From Pseudomonas sp. RIT-562 (GTDB taxonomy: Bacteria > Pseudomonadota > Gammaproteobacteria > Pseudomonadales > Pseudomonadaceae): DNA of 64,000 nt. The DNA lies in the NCBI RefSeq assembly GCF_026241895.1, contig NZ_JAPJIV010000004.1, positions 248,001 to 312,000 of the forward strand, in the 5' to 3' direction. Shown piece by piece: positions 35,994 to 48,145 of this stretch. Below the pieces are notes generated by a model that ran no database searches, had not been told where the DNA came from, and saw nothing but the letters and a program-made list of their open reading frames with translations. The stretch's first letter is position 1. Each line of letters begins with the position of its first letter. The translations under genes and the position numbers were made by a program.

Positions 35994-38956
35994 TCGGCAT
36001 CCAGGTGCAGTGGCGTGATGACTCGACCGTCACTCTGCGCTTCACCGAGAGTGGCATCGACGAAATACACACGCTCGTCGTCGAGCTGACCCTTGTCGAC
36101 CAGATAGTCCTTGATGCTGCTGGCGCGGTCCTGCCCCAGCTGACGCAACAGCACGTCGTTGGAGCTCCAGAACTTGATCACGCCTTCACGCATCTTCGCC
36201 GTGCGTTCTTCCTTGCCCAGGTCCTTCCATTCGGCCGGCGGTTGAGTCTTCAGGCGAGTGCGGTAGATGCCTTCCAGCAGCGGGCCTTTCTCGCTGTCCG
36301 GCACATCCAGCAAACCGGCCTTGGCCGGTACCTTGTCGCCGCGACGCTGGAGCATCTTGTAGTAGTTGTACTGGTACTCGCGCTCCAGCCGTTGCTCGGC
36401 AATCAACGGACCATCACTGCTGGCCGCAGCAGTGCCTTCAATTTCCAGGCGTAGCGCCGGGCGTTCCTTGAGGGCTTGCGACAGCTTGACCAACGCGGCT
36501 TCGGCGTCCTTGCTCAGATCGCTGGAGCCAGGGGCAAACGAGACGGTACCCAGGTCCTGGGAGCCGCCCCCGCTGACCAGGCCACCGATCAGCTTGAACG
36601 GCGCGGCTGCCGCTTTGACAATCAGGTTGCGCAGGGTTTGCCAGACTATCGGCATGACGCTGAATTGCGGATTGTTCAGGTCGCCAGTCACTGGCAGCTC
36701 GATGGAAATCTTGCCGTCGACATCCTTGAGCAAGGCGATCGCCAGTTTCAGCGGCAGACTGACAGCGTCCGGGCTGTCGACTTTCTCTCCCAATTGCAGC
36801 TGTTCGACCACCACTTTGTTTTCGGCCTTGAGCTGGCCTTTGGTGATCATGTAGTGCAAGTCGAGGTTAAGCCGGCCTTTGCGGATGCGATACCCAGCGA
36901 ACTTGCCGGAGTAGGGGGTCAGCGTGGTCAGTTCCACTCGTTTGAAGCTGGTGGCGATGTCGAGGCTGGCCATCGGGTCGAACGGGTTGACCGCGCCCTT
37001 GATGGTCACCGGCGCATAACGATCGACCTTGCCCTTGATGTCGACGCTGGCGGGTTTGACCTGGCGGCTGTCGATAGTGCCGATGGCGCCGTTGAGCTGC
37101 TGGATGGCCGTGGCGAAGTTCGGAGTCAGGCTGAAGTCGGCGAAGTTGGCCGAGCCGTCATTGATGGCGATGCCGCCCACATGAATGCCCAGCGGCTTGT
37201 CCTTGCTCGCCGGTTTGGCTGCAGGGCTGGTGCTTGCAGATTTGTTGCTGGCAGTATCAGCCGGCTGCGGGATCAGTAGGTCATCGACGTTGGTGGTGCG
37301 GTCATCATTGATCATGAAGCGCACGTATGGCTGGAACAGGTTGACCTTGTCGATCGACAGGCTGTCGCCATGCTGGTAGTTCAAGCCTTCGACAATCACC
37401 TGCTGCCACTTGAGGAAGTCGCGGGTCTTGAGCGTGTCGAGGGTGTGCAGCTGATCGACCTGAGCCCGGCCGGTGACGCTGAGTGCGAGGGGCTCGGTGC
37501 TTTTCAGGTCGACCGCCAGATCACTGCCGAGCATGCCGCTGCGCAGTTCCAGGCGAATGAACGGGTTGATGTAGGACTGGGCCACCCGCAGGTCGATGTC
37601 CTTGGTCTGCACTTTCAGTTTGGCCGTGACCGGGGCCAGGTTGACCACGCCGTCCGCCGTGAGCTTGCCTTGCTTGCCGACGCCGGTGTCGAGCTTGAGG
37701 TTGAAAGGCGAGCCGTTGAGGCTGTCGAAATTCTGCAGGTCGACATTCAGCGGGCTTAAGTCCAGCTCGACCACGGGCTGGGCCTTGCGGTCCGCCAGAT
37801 GCACTTGATAGTTACGCAGTTGCACGTCCTTGAGCAGCACTTGCCAGGGTTTACTCGGCGCTGTCGGCTCGGGTTTCGGCGAGTCGGCGGCCGCTGGGGT
37901 GCTGGCGGGTTCGGCCTTGGCTTTGGCAGCCTCCTTGGACGGTTGGCTGGCGAACAGTTTTTGCCAGTCGAGTTGGCCATCCGCTTCCAGTGCGGCCCAG
38001 GTTTCCAACTTGTTGCTGCGAATCTTGCCGACCACGACTTGCTGTTTGGCCAGGTCGATGGAAGTGTCAGTGACGTCCAGGCGTTCCAGTTTCGCCAATT
38101 GCCGGCCATCCGGGGCCTTGATGGCGAAGGGCGCGACACTGAGCGCGAGATTACTCAGCAGCAGCTCGGTTTGTTTGGACAGGTTGAGTTTGTAATCGGT
38201 GCTCAGGCTGTAGACACCATCTTCGAGCACCAGGGGCGCCGAATCGCGCACGTATGGCCAGAACGCTTTCATCTTGCCGTCAGTGATCTTCAGTTTGCCC
38301 TCGGAGGCGATCGGGATGAGGCTGAAATTGCCGGTCCAGTCGATTTGCCCGCCGTTGGGGCCCGCCGCAACCAGTGTCATGTCGGCACTGTCTTCGGGCA
38401 GGGTGCTGAGGTTTTTCAATTCGAAGTCGAGTTTGTCGTAGAGGAACTCGATCGGTTCGCTGGGCCTGGCATCCTTGAAATGCACTATGCCGTCGGCGAG
38501 TTTTATCCGTTCAATCCGCAGCGGAAACGGCTTTGCGTCCGGGTCGACCGGGGTCGGTTCACTGGCGGGAATTTTGAACAGACCCAGCAGATTGAGTTTG
38601 CCCTGTTTATCGAACAGGATTTCGCTCTTGGGTTTATCCAGCTCGATGTCGGACAGATGCAGTGCCTTGGTCCACAGGCTGTCGATCTGCAGGTTGGCGT
38701 AAAGTCGTTCGAAACCGACCTGTTCCTTGCCCGGCTCGCCAACGATCAGGCCCCACAACGTTACTTCAAGACTGAACGGGTTTAATTCGATGCGCTGGAT
38801 GTGCGCGGGCACCGTTGCGTAGTTGGCCAACTGTTGATTGGCGACCCGCAGTGCGATGCCCGGCAAAATCAGAAACCCCAGCAGGCTGTAGAGAGCCACT
38901 GCAGTCAACAAGGCGCCAATGGCGCGGATCAATCCTTTGGGCATGTGGGGCTTCAT
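35990..38956 (-). CDS. DUF748 (AsmA-like) envelope protein
   Basis: 988 residues. One N-terminal membrane anchor (IRAIGALLTAVALYSLLGFLILPG), then a long AsmA-like beta-rich periplasmic region with repeated LDLSPLNVDLQNF and FAGYRIRKGRLNLDLHYMI motifs, a low-complexity Ala/Pro/Lys segment about residues 355-380, and a C-terminal OmpA-like stretch (SFAPGSSDLSKDAEAALVKLSQALKERP). It resembles proteins that bridge inner and outer membrane for lipid transport. Start ambiguous between 38956 and 38944. Confidence 0.85.
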   Translation of the reverse strand: MKPHMPKGLIRAIGALLTAVALYSLLGFLILPGIALRVANQQLANYATVPAHIQRIELNPFSLEVTLWGLIVGEPGKEQVGFERLYANLQIDSLWTKALHLSDIELDKPKSEILFDKQGKLNLLGLFKIPASEPTPVDPDAKPFPLRIERIKLADGIVHFKDARPSEPIEFLYDKLDFELKNLSTLPEDSADMTLVAAGPNGGQIDWTGNFSLIPIASEGKLKITDGKMKAFWPYVRDSAPLVLEDGVYSLSTDYKLNLSKQTELLLSNLALSVAPFAIKAPDGRQLAKLERLDVTDTSIDLAKQQVVVGKIRSNKLETWAALEADGQLDWQKLFASQPSKEAAKAKAEPASTPAAADSPKPEPTAPSKPWQVLLKDVQLRNYQVHLADRKAQPVVELDLSPLNVDLQNFDSLNGSPFNLKLDTGVGKQGKLTADGVVNLAPVTAKLKVQTKDIDLRVAQSYINPFIRLELRSGMLGSDLAVDLKSTEPLALSVTGRAQVDQLHTLDTLKTRDFLKWQQVIVEGLNYQHGDSLSIDKVNLFQPYVRFMINDDRTTNVDDLLIPQPADTASNKSASTSPAAKPASKDKPLGIHVGGIAINDGSANFADFSLTPNFATAIQQLNGAIGTIDSRQVKPASVDIKGKVDRYAPVTIKGAVNPFDPMASLDIATSFKRVELTTLTPYSGKFAGYRIRKGRLNLDLHYMITKGQLKAENKVVVEQLQLGEKVDSPDAVSLPLKLAIALLKDVDGKISIELPVTGDLNNPQFSVMPIVWQTLRNLIVKAAAAPFKLIGGLVSGGGSQDLGTVSFAPGSSDLSKDAEAALVKLSQALKERPALRLEIEGTAAASSDGPLIAEQRLEREYQYNYYKMLQRRGDKVPAKAGLLDVPDSEKGPLLEGIYRTRLKTQPPAEWKDLGKEERTAKMREGVIKFWSSNDVLLRQLGQDRASSIKDYLVDKGQLDDERVYFVDATLGEAQSDGRVITPLHLDAE

Positions 38957-39049
38957 CTGTCTGAATCGGAGTGCCTTGGAGTATGGCACGCGATTCTGGT
39001 TCCGAAGTGGTCGCGCTTTGCAGGATTAGTCTGAAAGTGTCGAAGGATT

Positions 39050-40066
39050 TCAGAGCTGCAGGATCAGGGTCTTCAGCGGCGGCTGTTGGTCCATCGACGG
39101 AAAGTCCGCCCCGGGTTTCATTACGGTCCATTCGCGAACCGGTCGGCCGGCCTTTTCCGCGCAGCGCAGCACCTGTTCGCGCCAGTCATCCATGCTGACT
39201 TTCGCCAGATTGTTGCAGCAGATCAGCACGCCGTTGTCTGCCGTGCTCAGTAGAGCGGGCTTGAGCAGGCTCTGATAGTCGCGCAGCAGGTCGACGGTGC
39301 CGAACGCACTCTTCGCCCAGGCTGGCGGGTCGAGCAGCACCAGGTCGTACTGACGCTGTTCCAGGCGCAGATAGGCGGGCAGCTTCTGCCCGCGACGCTG
39401 GCTGATCGGCAGGCCGGCGAGTTGGCGGATCGCCGGAAAATAATCGGACTGGATGAATTCCATGGTCGGTAGCTGCGGGTTGAGCAGACCATTTTCCCGC
39501 CCGACTGCCAGGTTGCCCTCGGCGAAGTCCAGGTTGCACACTTCCCGCGCACCGCCTGCCGCAGCACTGAGGCCGACGCCGCAGGTGTAGGCGAACAGGT
39601 TGAGGACGCTTTTACCCTGGCTATGCGCCTTGACCCAGCCGCGGGTGTTGCGCAGGTCGAGGAACAGCAGCGGGTCCTGTCCGGCATGACGGCCGCGAAC
39701 GCGATAGTTCAGGCCCCACTCGTGGCCGACCAGGTCTTGCAGCGCCGCTTCGTCGGCACGGTACACGGTGTCTTCGCGATCGATGCGCGAATTACCTCGG
39801 GACCGGTCGTTGTAAACCAGCAGCGTTTCCAGGCCCAGATGCTGATTGACGGTCGCGTGCAGGTCGAGCAGGGCATCGCGTTCCAAGGCCTGGTGGAAGC
39901 TTTGCACCAGCAGTTGCGGGCCGTAGCGGTCGATAGTCAGGCCGCCGGCGCCTTCCTGGCTACCGTGGAACAGGCGGTAGCAATCGGTGCCTTGTTGATG
40001 CAACTCGGCAAGCAGGTCCTGGCGATGATCGAGGGCGGCGCGCAGCGCCTGATTCAAGGAAGACAT
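39050..40066 (-). CDS. RlmI-like class I SAM-dependent rRNA methyltransferase
   Basis: 338 residues. It contains VLNLFAYTCGVGLSAAAGGAREVCNLDFA (SAM-binding motif I), the catalytic-type motif LVLLDPPAWAKSAFGTVDL, and the RlmI/RlmK core, but has no N-terminal PUA domain like E. coli RlmI. It probably methylates 23S rRNA cytosine, though the target site is not shown. Start at 40066 follows AGCATG spacing typical for the neighbours. Confidence 0.85.
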   Translation of the reverse strand: MSSLNQALRAALDHRQDLLAELHQQGTDCYRLFHGSQEGAGGLTIDRYGPQLLVQSFHQALERDALLDLHATVNQHLGLETLLVYNDRSRGNSRIDREDTVYRADEAALQDLVGHEWGLNYRVRGRHAGQDPLLFLDLRNTRGWVKAHSQGKSVLNLFAYTCGVGLSAAAGGAREVCNLDFAEGNLAVGRENGLLNPQLPTMEFIQSDYFPAIRQLAGLPISQRRGQKLPAYLRLEQRQYDLVLLDPPAWAKSAFGTVDLLRDYQSLLKPALLSTADNGVLICCNNLAKVSMDDWREQVLRCAEKAGRPVREWTVMKPGADFPSMDQQPPLKTLILQL

Positions 40067-40132
40067 GCTGGGGGCCTTGCAGAGGGAATTTGGCGCGAGA
40101 GTTTAACAGCTTGGCTGGGGACCGAGGTGCTG

Positions 40133-40208
40133 CCATCGCGAGCAGGCTCGCTCCTACATTGGATTTTTGAAGGTTTGCCCCTGTAGGCGTGAGCCTGCTC
40201 GCGATGCT
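40133..40208. repeat. REP pair, outward-facing order
   Basis: CATCGCGAGCAGGCTCGCTC on the left and GTGAGCCTGCTCGCGATG on the right: the same TGTAGGAG class as other loci but with the two units in the opposite relative order. Confidence 0.82.
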
Positions 40209-40209
40209 T

Positions 40210-41082
40210 TTAGCTGAGCAACCCCATCCGCCGCTTGGCCCTCTGCACCGAACCATTACGCACCGCCCAGCGCAGCATGGGGGCACTGCGATTGACGCTG
40301 GCACGGATCAGCTTGCGCTGCAGCGGGCTCTGACGCACGCCAAGCATGTCGCTGGCCCAATCTGGTAGCAGGTCAATGCCGGCCTGCATCATCAGGCCGC
40401 CAAATGGCTTGGCCAGGCGGCTCGGAGCCGGGGCGTCCAGCAGCAGGCGCAACACTTCGCGACTGCGTTCGTCGCACAGCAGCTGTGGGCGGATTCGCTC
40501 CAGGTAGCGGGATATTTCCAGCCTGGAGCGGGGCACATCCCGGGCGCCGAGGCGTTCGGCGACCAGCGCGATCTCTGCGTAGTAACGGTCCTGGTCGGCC
40601 AGCGACAACTGCGGGTTGCGATACCGCAGATGCGCCGCGAGGAAGTTGCTGACCTCCGCCACATGCACCCACGTCAGCAGCTCCGGATCGCTGGCGGCGT
40701 AAGGCCGTCCATCCGGTGCCGTACCGGTGACTTGTAAATGAATGGTGCGAACTTTTTCGATCAGCCAGTCGGCATCCTTGCGTGAGCCGAAGGTCGTGCC
40801 GGAGATGAACTGACCGGTGCGGCGCAGTCGGCCCAGCATGTCTTCACGAAAATTCGAGTGGTCCCACACGCCGGCCAGCGCCAGGGGATGCAAGGCTTGC
40901 AACATGAGTGCGCTGATACCGCCAATCAACATGCTGCTGAAGTCGCCATGTACCTGCCAGCTCACCGAGTCGGGGCCGAATAAGCCGGGATCGCCCTTGG
41001 GGTTTTCCAGGTCGAGCTTGCCGAGGGATAGCCCGGTCAGGCTCATGATCTGCGTTTCGATGCGGGTGCGGATGAATTCCAT
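40210..41082 (-). CDS. Oxygenase MpaB family protein (DUF2236)
   Basis: 290 residues. Family features: SWQVHGDFSSMLIGGISALMLQALHPLALAGVWDHS near residue 45-75, then the LRRTGQFISGTTFGS segment and the HVAEVSNFLAAHLRY segment, with His residues expected to bind haem in MpaB/Lcp-like oxygenases. The substrate is not known. It stands alone between two REP/hairpin regions. Confidence 0.85.
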   Translation of the reverse strand: MEFIRTRIETQIMSLTGLSLGKLDLENPKGDPGLFGPDSVSWQVHGDFSSMLIGGISALMLQALHPLALAGVWDHSNFREDMLGRLRRTGQFISGTTFGSRKDADWLIEKVRTIHLQVTGTAPDGRPYAASDPELLTWVHVAEVSNFLAAHLRYRNPQLSLADQDRYYAEIALVAERLGARDVPRSRLEISRYLERIRPQLLCDERSREVLRLLLDAPAPSRLAKPFGGLMMQAGIDLLPDWASDMLGVRQSPLQRKLIRASVNRSAPMLRWAVRNGSVQRAKRRMGLLS

Positions 41083-41108
41083 GACGACTCAGTGCAAATG
41101 AATGGGGG

Positions 41109-41135
41109 CAGTAGGAGCCGGGCCGGCTCCTGCAA
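41109..41135. repeat. Palindrome after acs (possible terminator)
   Basis: GCAGTAGGAGCCGGGCCGGCTCCTGC is a near-perfect palindrome just past the acs stop. It looks like a REP remnant and could serve as a transcription end, though no T-run follows. Confidence 0.55.
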
Positions 41136-41140
41136 ATGTG

Positions 41141-43078
<1,938 letters not shown>

Positions 43079-43084
43079 GACGGT

Positions 43085-43103
43085 TCCTTATTCTTGTTTT
43101 TGG
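43085..43103 (-). promoter_or_regulatory. CA motif (Crc/Hfq site) in the acs leader
   Basis: On the minus strand CAAAAACAAGAATAAGGAA lies just before the acs ATG, overlapping the ribosome site AAGGAA. Confidence 0.6.
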
Positions 43104-43180
43104 AAAACAAGCCATAAAGATGCGCCGAGTGGCGAAAGGGTTCAAGCCGAACACTGAACCGGAGGGTGTCCACTAAACGA

Positions 43181-43273
43181 CTGTAGGAGTGAGCCTGCTC
43201 GCGATGGCGATGGATCAGTCAACATCGATGTTGAATGAGAAATCGTCATCGCGAGCAGGCTCACTCCTACAGG
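43181..43273. repeat. REP pair (TGTAGGAGTGAG type)
   Basis: CTGTAGGAGTGAGCCTGCTC and its inverted copy GAGCAGGCTCACTCCTACAG enclose a spacer containing ACATCGATGT. Between acs and pgi. Confidence 0.9.
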
Positions 43274-43331
43274 TATTGATGTTGCCCGCAGAATTTGTGT
43301 TTTTCACACATTCTGGGGGCGGGGCGTCAGA

Positions 43332-44996
43332 TCAACCGCGGTGACGACCGCGGAAGTAGTTGATCAAACCCTGAGTCGAAGCATCGTCAGCCGGTGTTTC
43401 TTCGCTGCCAACCAGACGGTTATAGACGCCCTTGCCCAATTCCTTGCCCAGCTCCACACCCCACTGGTCAAAGGCATTGATACCCCAGATCACGCTTTGC
43501 ACGAAAACTTTGTGTTCGTACATCGCCACCAGCGCACCTAGACGACGCGGGCTGATGCGTTCAACCACGAGGGTATTGCTCGGACGGTTACCCGGGATCA
43601 CCTTGTGCGGCGCGATCTTGTGCACCTCTTCTTCGCTCACGCCTTTATCGCGCAGCTCGGTTTCGGCTTCGGCAAGGGTCTTGCCGAGCATCAGGGCCTG
43701 GCTTTGGGACAGGCAGTTGGCGTACAGCCACTGGTGATGGTCGGAGACCGGGTTGAAACTGACGATCGGCACGATGAAGTCGGCCGGGATCAATTGGGTG
43801 CCCTGGTGCAGCAGCTGGTGATAGGCGTGCTGGCCGTTGCAACCTACGCCGCCCCAGATCACCGGCCCGGTATCAGTGGACACCGGCGTGCCGTCCTGGC
43901 GCACGCTCTTGCCGTTGGATTCCATGTCCAGCTGTTGCAAGTGCTTGGTGATATTGCGCAGGTAGTGGTCGTACGGCAGGATCGCATGGCTCTGCGCACC
44001 CCAGAAGTTGCCGTACCAGACGCCGAGCAATGCCAGCAGTACCGGCATGTTCTGTTCGAACGGAGCGCTCTGGAAATGCTGGTCCATGGTGTAGGCACCG
44101 GACAGCAGTTCCTTGAAGTTCGACATGCCGATGGCGAGGGCAATCGGCAGGCCAATGGCCGACCACAGCGAATAACGTCCGCCTACCCAATCCCACATCG
44201 GGAAGATGTTTTCTTCGCGAATACCGAAGGCCACGGCAGCGGCATTGTTGCTCGATACCGCGATGAAGTGGCGATACAGCTCGGCTTCCGAACCACCCTG
44301 GGCCAGGTACCAGGCGCGTGCGGCCTGGGCGTTCTTCAGGGTTTCGAGGGTATTGAAGGACTTCGACGAGACAATGAACAGCGTGGTCTCGGCGCGCAGC
44401 TTCATGGTCAGTTCGTGAAACTCACTGCCGTCGATGTTCGCCAGGTAATGGCAGCGCACGCCTTTCTGGGCGTAGGACAACAGCGCTTCGGACACCAGCT
44501 CGGGGCCGAGGAATGAACCACCGATACCGATGTTCACCACATCAGTGATCGGCTTCTCGGTGTAACCGCGCCACAGACCGTCGTGGATGCGGCCCACCAG
44601 ATCGGTGATCTGGTTCAACACCTTGTGTACTTCTGGCATCACGTTGACGCCGTTGACCGACAATTTGTCGCCGACCGGACGACGCAGGGCGGTGTGCAGC
44701 GCAGGGCGCCCTTCGGATGAGTTGACGATTTCGCCTTCGAACAGCGACTTGATCGCGCCCTTGAGATCGACTTCGTTGGCCAGGCCCACCAGCAGATCGC
44801 GGGTCTCGGCGTTGATCAGGTTCTTCGAGTAGTCGAGAAACAGGCCGCAGCTGCTGAGGGTGAATTGAGTAAAGCGCTGCGGATCGGCATTAAACGCTTC
44901 GCGCATGCTGAAATCCTGCATGGCTTGGCGGTGATCATTCAACGCTTGCCAGGCGGGCAGAGCGGTCACGTCGTGAGGAGTGCGGTAGTACGCCAT
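43332..44996 (-). CDS. pgi: Glucose-6-phosphate isomerase
   Basis: 554 residues. PGI signatures are present: [41 protein letters not shown], a [19 protein letters not shown] block and the C-terminal [17 protein letters not shown]. Interconverts glucose-6-phosphate and fructose-6-phosphate. The 230 bases upstream (44997-45226) hold no gene. Confidence 0.97.
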   Translation of the reverse strand: MAYYRTPHDVTALPAWQALNDHRQAMQDFSMREAFNADPQRFTQFTLSSCGLFLDYSKNLINAETRDLLVGLANEVDLKGAIKSLFEGEIVNSSEGRPALHTALRRPVGDKLSVNGVNVMPEVHKVLNQITDLVGRIHDGLWRGYTEKPITDVVNIGIGGSFLGPELVSEALLSYAQKGVRCHYLANIDGSEFHELTMKLRAETTLFIVSSKSFNTLETLKNAQAARAWYLAQGGSEAELYRHFIAVSSNNAAAVAFGIREENIFPMWDWVGGRYSLWSAIGLPIALAIGMSNFKELLSGAYTMDQHFQSAPFEQNMPVLLALLGVWYGNFWGAQSHAILPYDHYLRNITKHLQQLDMESNGKSVRQDGTPVSTDTGPVIWGGVGCNGQHAYHQLLHQGTQLIPADFIVPIVSFNPVSDHHQWLYANCLSQSQALMLGKTLAEAETELRDKGVSEEEVHKIAPHKVIPGNRPSNTLVVERISPRRLGALVAMYEHKVFVQSVIWGINAFDQWGVELGKELGKGVYNRLVGSEETPADDASTQGLINYFRGRHRG

Positions 44997-45226
44997 CGCT
45001 GCGGGTTTCCTTTTTACTTGAACGGCTTTTGAACACTAAAAATACCGGAGCGCTGCGGGTGGGCGTCCGGTCAACTGCGTCGTCACGTTTTCATGGCGCA
45101 GGGCGAATACAGTAACCCTCGCGCTGCGATCTGTCTTGACTTTGTCTGACCCGTCCCCGGTACTTTTTTATACATCAACACTGGGGACGAGCCGACAAAC
45201 GGAAGGAAAAGGTGTTTCGGGTTCGA

Positions 45227-45607
45227 TCAGGCGACCTGAACCGGGATGGCGTTGCTGGTGTGGCTCAACTCGTTACCTGGCGCCATATAGAGCATGCGCG
45301 GCTTGAAGTTGAGTAGTTCGGCTTCGCTGTAATGGGCGTAGGCGCAGATGATCACGCGATCGCCGACCTTGGCCTTGTGCGCCGCAGCGCCATTCACCGA
45401 AATCATCCGCGAGCCTTCCTCGCCACGGATGGCGTAGGTGGTGAAGCGTTCGCCGTTGTCGACGTTGTAGATCTGGATCTGTTCGTACTCACGAATCCCT
45501 GAAAGGTCCAGCCATTCACCGTCGATGGCGCAGGAGCCTTCGTAATCGAGAACCGCGTGGGTGACTTCGGCGCGATGCAGCTTGGCCTTGAGCATGATGG
45601 CGTGCAT
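45227..45607 (-). CDS. panD: Aspartate 1-decarboxylase (proenzyme)
   Basis: 126 residues. Self-cleavage site Gly24-Ser25 in [10 protein letters not shown]; Ser25 becomes the pyruvoyl cofactor. It makes beta-alanine for pantothenate. Motifs [21 protein letters not shown] ([15 protein letters not shown]) and [10 protein letters not shown] match the family. It follows panC in the same direction. Confidence 0.96.
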   Translation of the reverse strand: MHAIMLKAKLHRAEVTHAVLDYEGSCAIDGEWLDLSGIREYEQIQIYNVDNGERFTTYAIRGEEGSRMISVNGAAAHKAKVGDRVIICAYAHYSEAELLNFKPRMLYMAPGNELSHTSNAIPVQVA

Positions 45608-45672
45608 TTTTTGTTATCCCAGGTCGAAATTGGGTTGTGGAAGCTTAGGCAGATCCAGTGTGGGAACAGCGC

Positions 45673-46533
45673 TTAGGCGGGCGCGTCCAGGTTCAGATGC
45701 AGATTGTCGATCAACCGGGTTGTGCCCAGGAACGCTGCTACCAGAATCACCACATCCCGATCCTCCGGGCTGGCCGGCCGCAGGTTCTGCGCCTGGCGAA
45801 TTTCCAGATAGTCAGGGCGTAGCCCGGCGGCTTCCAGTTGCTGCAATTTTGCCTGGATCAGTGCCGGATAGTCGCGATCTCCCTGCTTGATCGCCTCGGC
45901 AATCTCGCTCAGTGTGCGGTACACAACCGGCGCAACGGCCCGCTGTTCTTCGCTGAGGAAGCCGTTGCGCGACGATAGGGCCAAGCCGTCGGCGGCGCGC
46001 ACGGTCGGCTCGCCGATGATCTGGATCGGCATGTTCAGGTCGTGGACCAGTGACTTGATCACCGCCAGTTGCTGAAAGTCTTTCTGGCCAAAAATCGCCA
46101 GGTCTGGCTGAACCATGTTGAACAGCTTGCTGACGACCGTCGCCACTCCTTCGAAATGCCCAGGGCGGCTGGCGCCACACAAGCCTTCGGAGAGTTGCGG
46201 CACGCTGACGCGCGTCTGCCCGGTCATGCCGTCTGGGTACATTTCCTCGACGCTCGGTGCGAACAGCAGGTGGCAGCCGGCCTGGAGCAGTTTCTCCTGG
46301 TCGGCGGCGAGGGTCCGCGGATATTTGTCGAGGTCTTCGCCCGCGCCGAATTGCAGCGGGTTGACGAAAATGCTCGCAACCACAAAATCTACCCGCTGGG
46401 TGGCCTTGGTGACCAGTGCAACATGGCCGCTGTGCAGGTTGCCCATGGTGGGCACAAAGCCGATGCGTTTGCCTTCACTGCGGGCGCGGGCCACGGCGGC
46501 GCGCAGTTCGCGTACGGTTTTTACGGTGTTCAT
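45673..46533 (-). CDS. panC: Pantothenate synthetase
   Basis: 286 residues. [14 protein letters not shown] holds the HxGH ATP-binding motif; [17 protein letters not shown], a [12 protein letters not shown] motif and [15 protein letters not shown] complete the PanC pattern. Joins pantoate and beta-alanine with ATP. Overlaps the panB stop by 4 bases. Confidence 0.97.
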   Translation of the reverse strand: MNTVKTVRELRAAVARARSEGKRIGFVPTMGNLHSGHVALVTKATQRVDFVVASIFVNPLQFGAGEDLDKYPRTLAADQEKLLQAGCHLLFAPSVEEMYPDGMTGQTRVSVPQLSEGLCGASRPGHFEGVATVVSKLFNMVQPDLAIFGQKDFQQLAVIKSLVHDLNMPIQIIGEPTVRAADGLALSSRNGFLSEEQRAVAPVVYRTLSEIAEAIKQGDRDYPALIQAKLQQLEAAGLRPDYLEIRQAQNLRPASPEDRDVVILVAAFLGTTRLIDNLHLNLDAPA

Positions 46534-47330
46534 GCAGAGAATCCGTGTTCGATGCCTGGGAAAGTCGCTGCTTTGACTTCGGCTACGTAAGCGCTGAGGG
46601 CAGCCTGGATGTTGGGCTGGCCAGTCATGAAGTTCTTCACGAACTTGGGCACGCGTCCGGTGATGGAAAGACCGAGCATGTCGTGCAGCACCAGTACCTG
46701 GCCGTCAGTGGCGCTACCTGCGCCAATCCCAATCACTGGGATCTTCACGGCGTGGCTGATTTCTTCGGCCAGTTCGCTCGGCACGCATTCCAGCAGCAGC
46801 ATCGCCGCACCGGCCTGTTCGAGGGAAATCGCGTCGGCGCGCATTTGCCGCGCCTGGTTTTCATTACGCCCCTGGACCTTGTAACCGCCAAGGATATTCA
46901 CCGACTGTGGCGTCAGCCCCATGTGTGCACACACCGGGATGCCGCGTTCAGCCAGCAGGCGGATCGAGTCAGCCAGCCACAACGCCCCTTCTACCTTGAC
47001 CATGTGCGCACCGGCCTGCATCAACAGGGCGCTGTTGGTCATGGCTTGTTCGGTGGTGGCGTAGGCCATGAACGGCAGGTCGGCAAGGATCAATGCGTCC
47101 GAGTTGCCGCGTTTGACGCAGGCCACGTGGTAAGCCATTTCTGCGGTGGTGACCGGCAGAGTGCTGTCATGCCCTTGCAGGACCATGCCGAGGGAGTCGC
47201 CCACCAACAGCACTTCAACCCCAGCCTCATTGCAGGCGTGGGCGAATGTCGCGTCATAGCAGGTCAGCATGGTGATTTTTTCACCTTTTTGCTTGAGACC
47301 TTGCAGGGTGGTCAGGGTAATGGCTGGCAT
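46530..47330 (-). CDS. panB: 3-methyl-2-oxobutanoate hydroxymethyltransferase
   Basis: 266 residues, TIM-barrel enzyme of pantothenate synthesis. It contains [40 protein letters not shown] and [14 protein letters not shown], family hallmarks, and [21 protein letters not shown]. Start at 47330 ([10 protein letters not shown]) is preferred because AGGAACC precedes it; an alternative start lies five codons upstream. Confidence 0.97.
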   Translation of the reverse strand: MPAITLTTLQGLKQKGEKITMLTCYDATFAHACNEAGVEVLLVGDSLGMVLQGHDSTLPVTTAEMAYHVACVKRGNSDALILADLPFMAYATTEQAMTNSALLMQAGAHMVKVEGALWLADSIRLLAERGIPVCAHMGLTPQSVNILGGYKVQGRNENQARQMRADAISLEQAGAAMLLLECVPSELAEEISHAVKIPVIGIGAGSATDGQVLVLHDMLGLSITGRVPKFVKNFMTGQPNIQAALSAYVAEVKAATFPGIEHGFSA

Positions 47331-47558
47331 CAAAAGGTTCCTCATTCAGGCGCTGTGGAAACTACTGCGAGTAACGCGCGTGATTCTTCGTTGAATACAG
47401 GCGCACGCTCTGTTGTCGTGCTTTTATGGCCTGAATTGCGCCCTGTAACGCCGTATTGCCGGCGGCGGGACGCCTATAGTCGTGAGGAGAACACGGGAAG
47501 TCAATTGCGTGTGTTACCGCGTTGTTACGGGAGGGGTGTTACCGAGGGAAATAGATGC
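47331..47558. other. Intergenic region upstream of panB
   Basis: 230 bases that should contain the panBCD promoter. I see no gene and no promoter strong enough to call. Confidence 0.4.
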
Positions 47559-47648
47559 CTGTAGGAGTGAGCCTGCTCGCGATGGCGTCGACGCGGTGTT
47601 GCTGGGAGACCGCATTGACTGCATCGCGAGCAGGCTCACTCCTACAGG
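47559..47648. repeat. REP pair overlapping the folK 3' end
   Basis: CCTGTAGGAGTGAGCCTGCTC and the inverted copy ending CACTCCTACAGG. The right unit supplies the folK stop codon (CTA on this strand, 47642-47644). Confidence 0.9.
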
Positions 47649-48142
47649 AGGTCGCCGTGGAATGGGGGGAGGCGTTCCAGGCCGACGAACGGACAGGCGG
47701 CGAGCAGTGCCTTCAGGGTGCGCCCATCGGGGAGCCGCAGCTCAGCAGGTGCCAGTTCGGCCAATGGATACAGGACGAACGCCCGTTCCTGCAGCTGATA
47801 ATGAGGCACATTGAGGCGAGGTTCGTCGATCAGTCGATCACCGAACAACAGAATATCCAGGTCCAGCGTGCGCGGGCCCCAGCGTTCCAGGCGCTCGCGG
47901 CCTTGCTCGTTCTCGATAGCCTGCAGCGCATCGAGCAGTTCCAGCGGCTGGAGGGTGCTGTCGAGGGCGGCGACCGCATTGGTATAACGCGGTTGCCCGG
48001 GTAACAGCGAATCGCTCTGATAGAAGGCGGAAACCCCGGCCAACTCGCTGCGCGGCAACTGCGCCAGCGCTTCGACCGCGCTGCGCAATTGTTCGGCTGG
48101 GTCGGCGAGGTTGCTGCCCATGCCGATGTAGATGCGTTCCAT
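47642..48142 (-). CDS. folK: 2-amino-4-hydroxy-6-hydroxymethyldihydropteridine pyrophosphokinase
   Basis: 166 residues. HPPK motifs YIGMGSNLADPAEQL, QPRYTNAVAAL and RWGPRTLDLDILLFGD with the magnesium-binding aspartates. It activates the pterin for dihydropteroate synthesis. Start at 48142 (MERIYIG). The last codons and the TAG stop come from a REP element, so the C terminus differs in origin from the rest. Downstream of pcnB with a 3-base gap, and transcribed with it. Confidence 0.95.
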   Translation of the reverse strand: MERIYIGMGSNLADPAEQLRSAVEALAQLPRSELAGVSAFYQSDSLLPGQPRYTNAVAALDSTLQPLELLDALQAIENEQGRERLERWGPRTLDLDILLFGDRLIDEPRLNVPHYQLQERAFVLYPLAELAPAELRLPDGRTLKALLAACPFVGLERLPPFHGDLL

Positions 48143-48145
48143 CAA

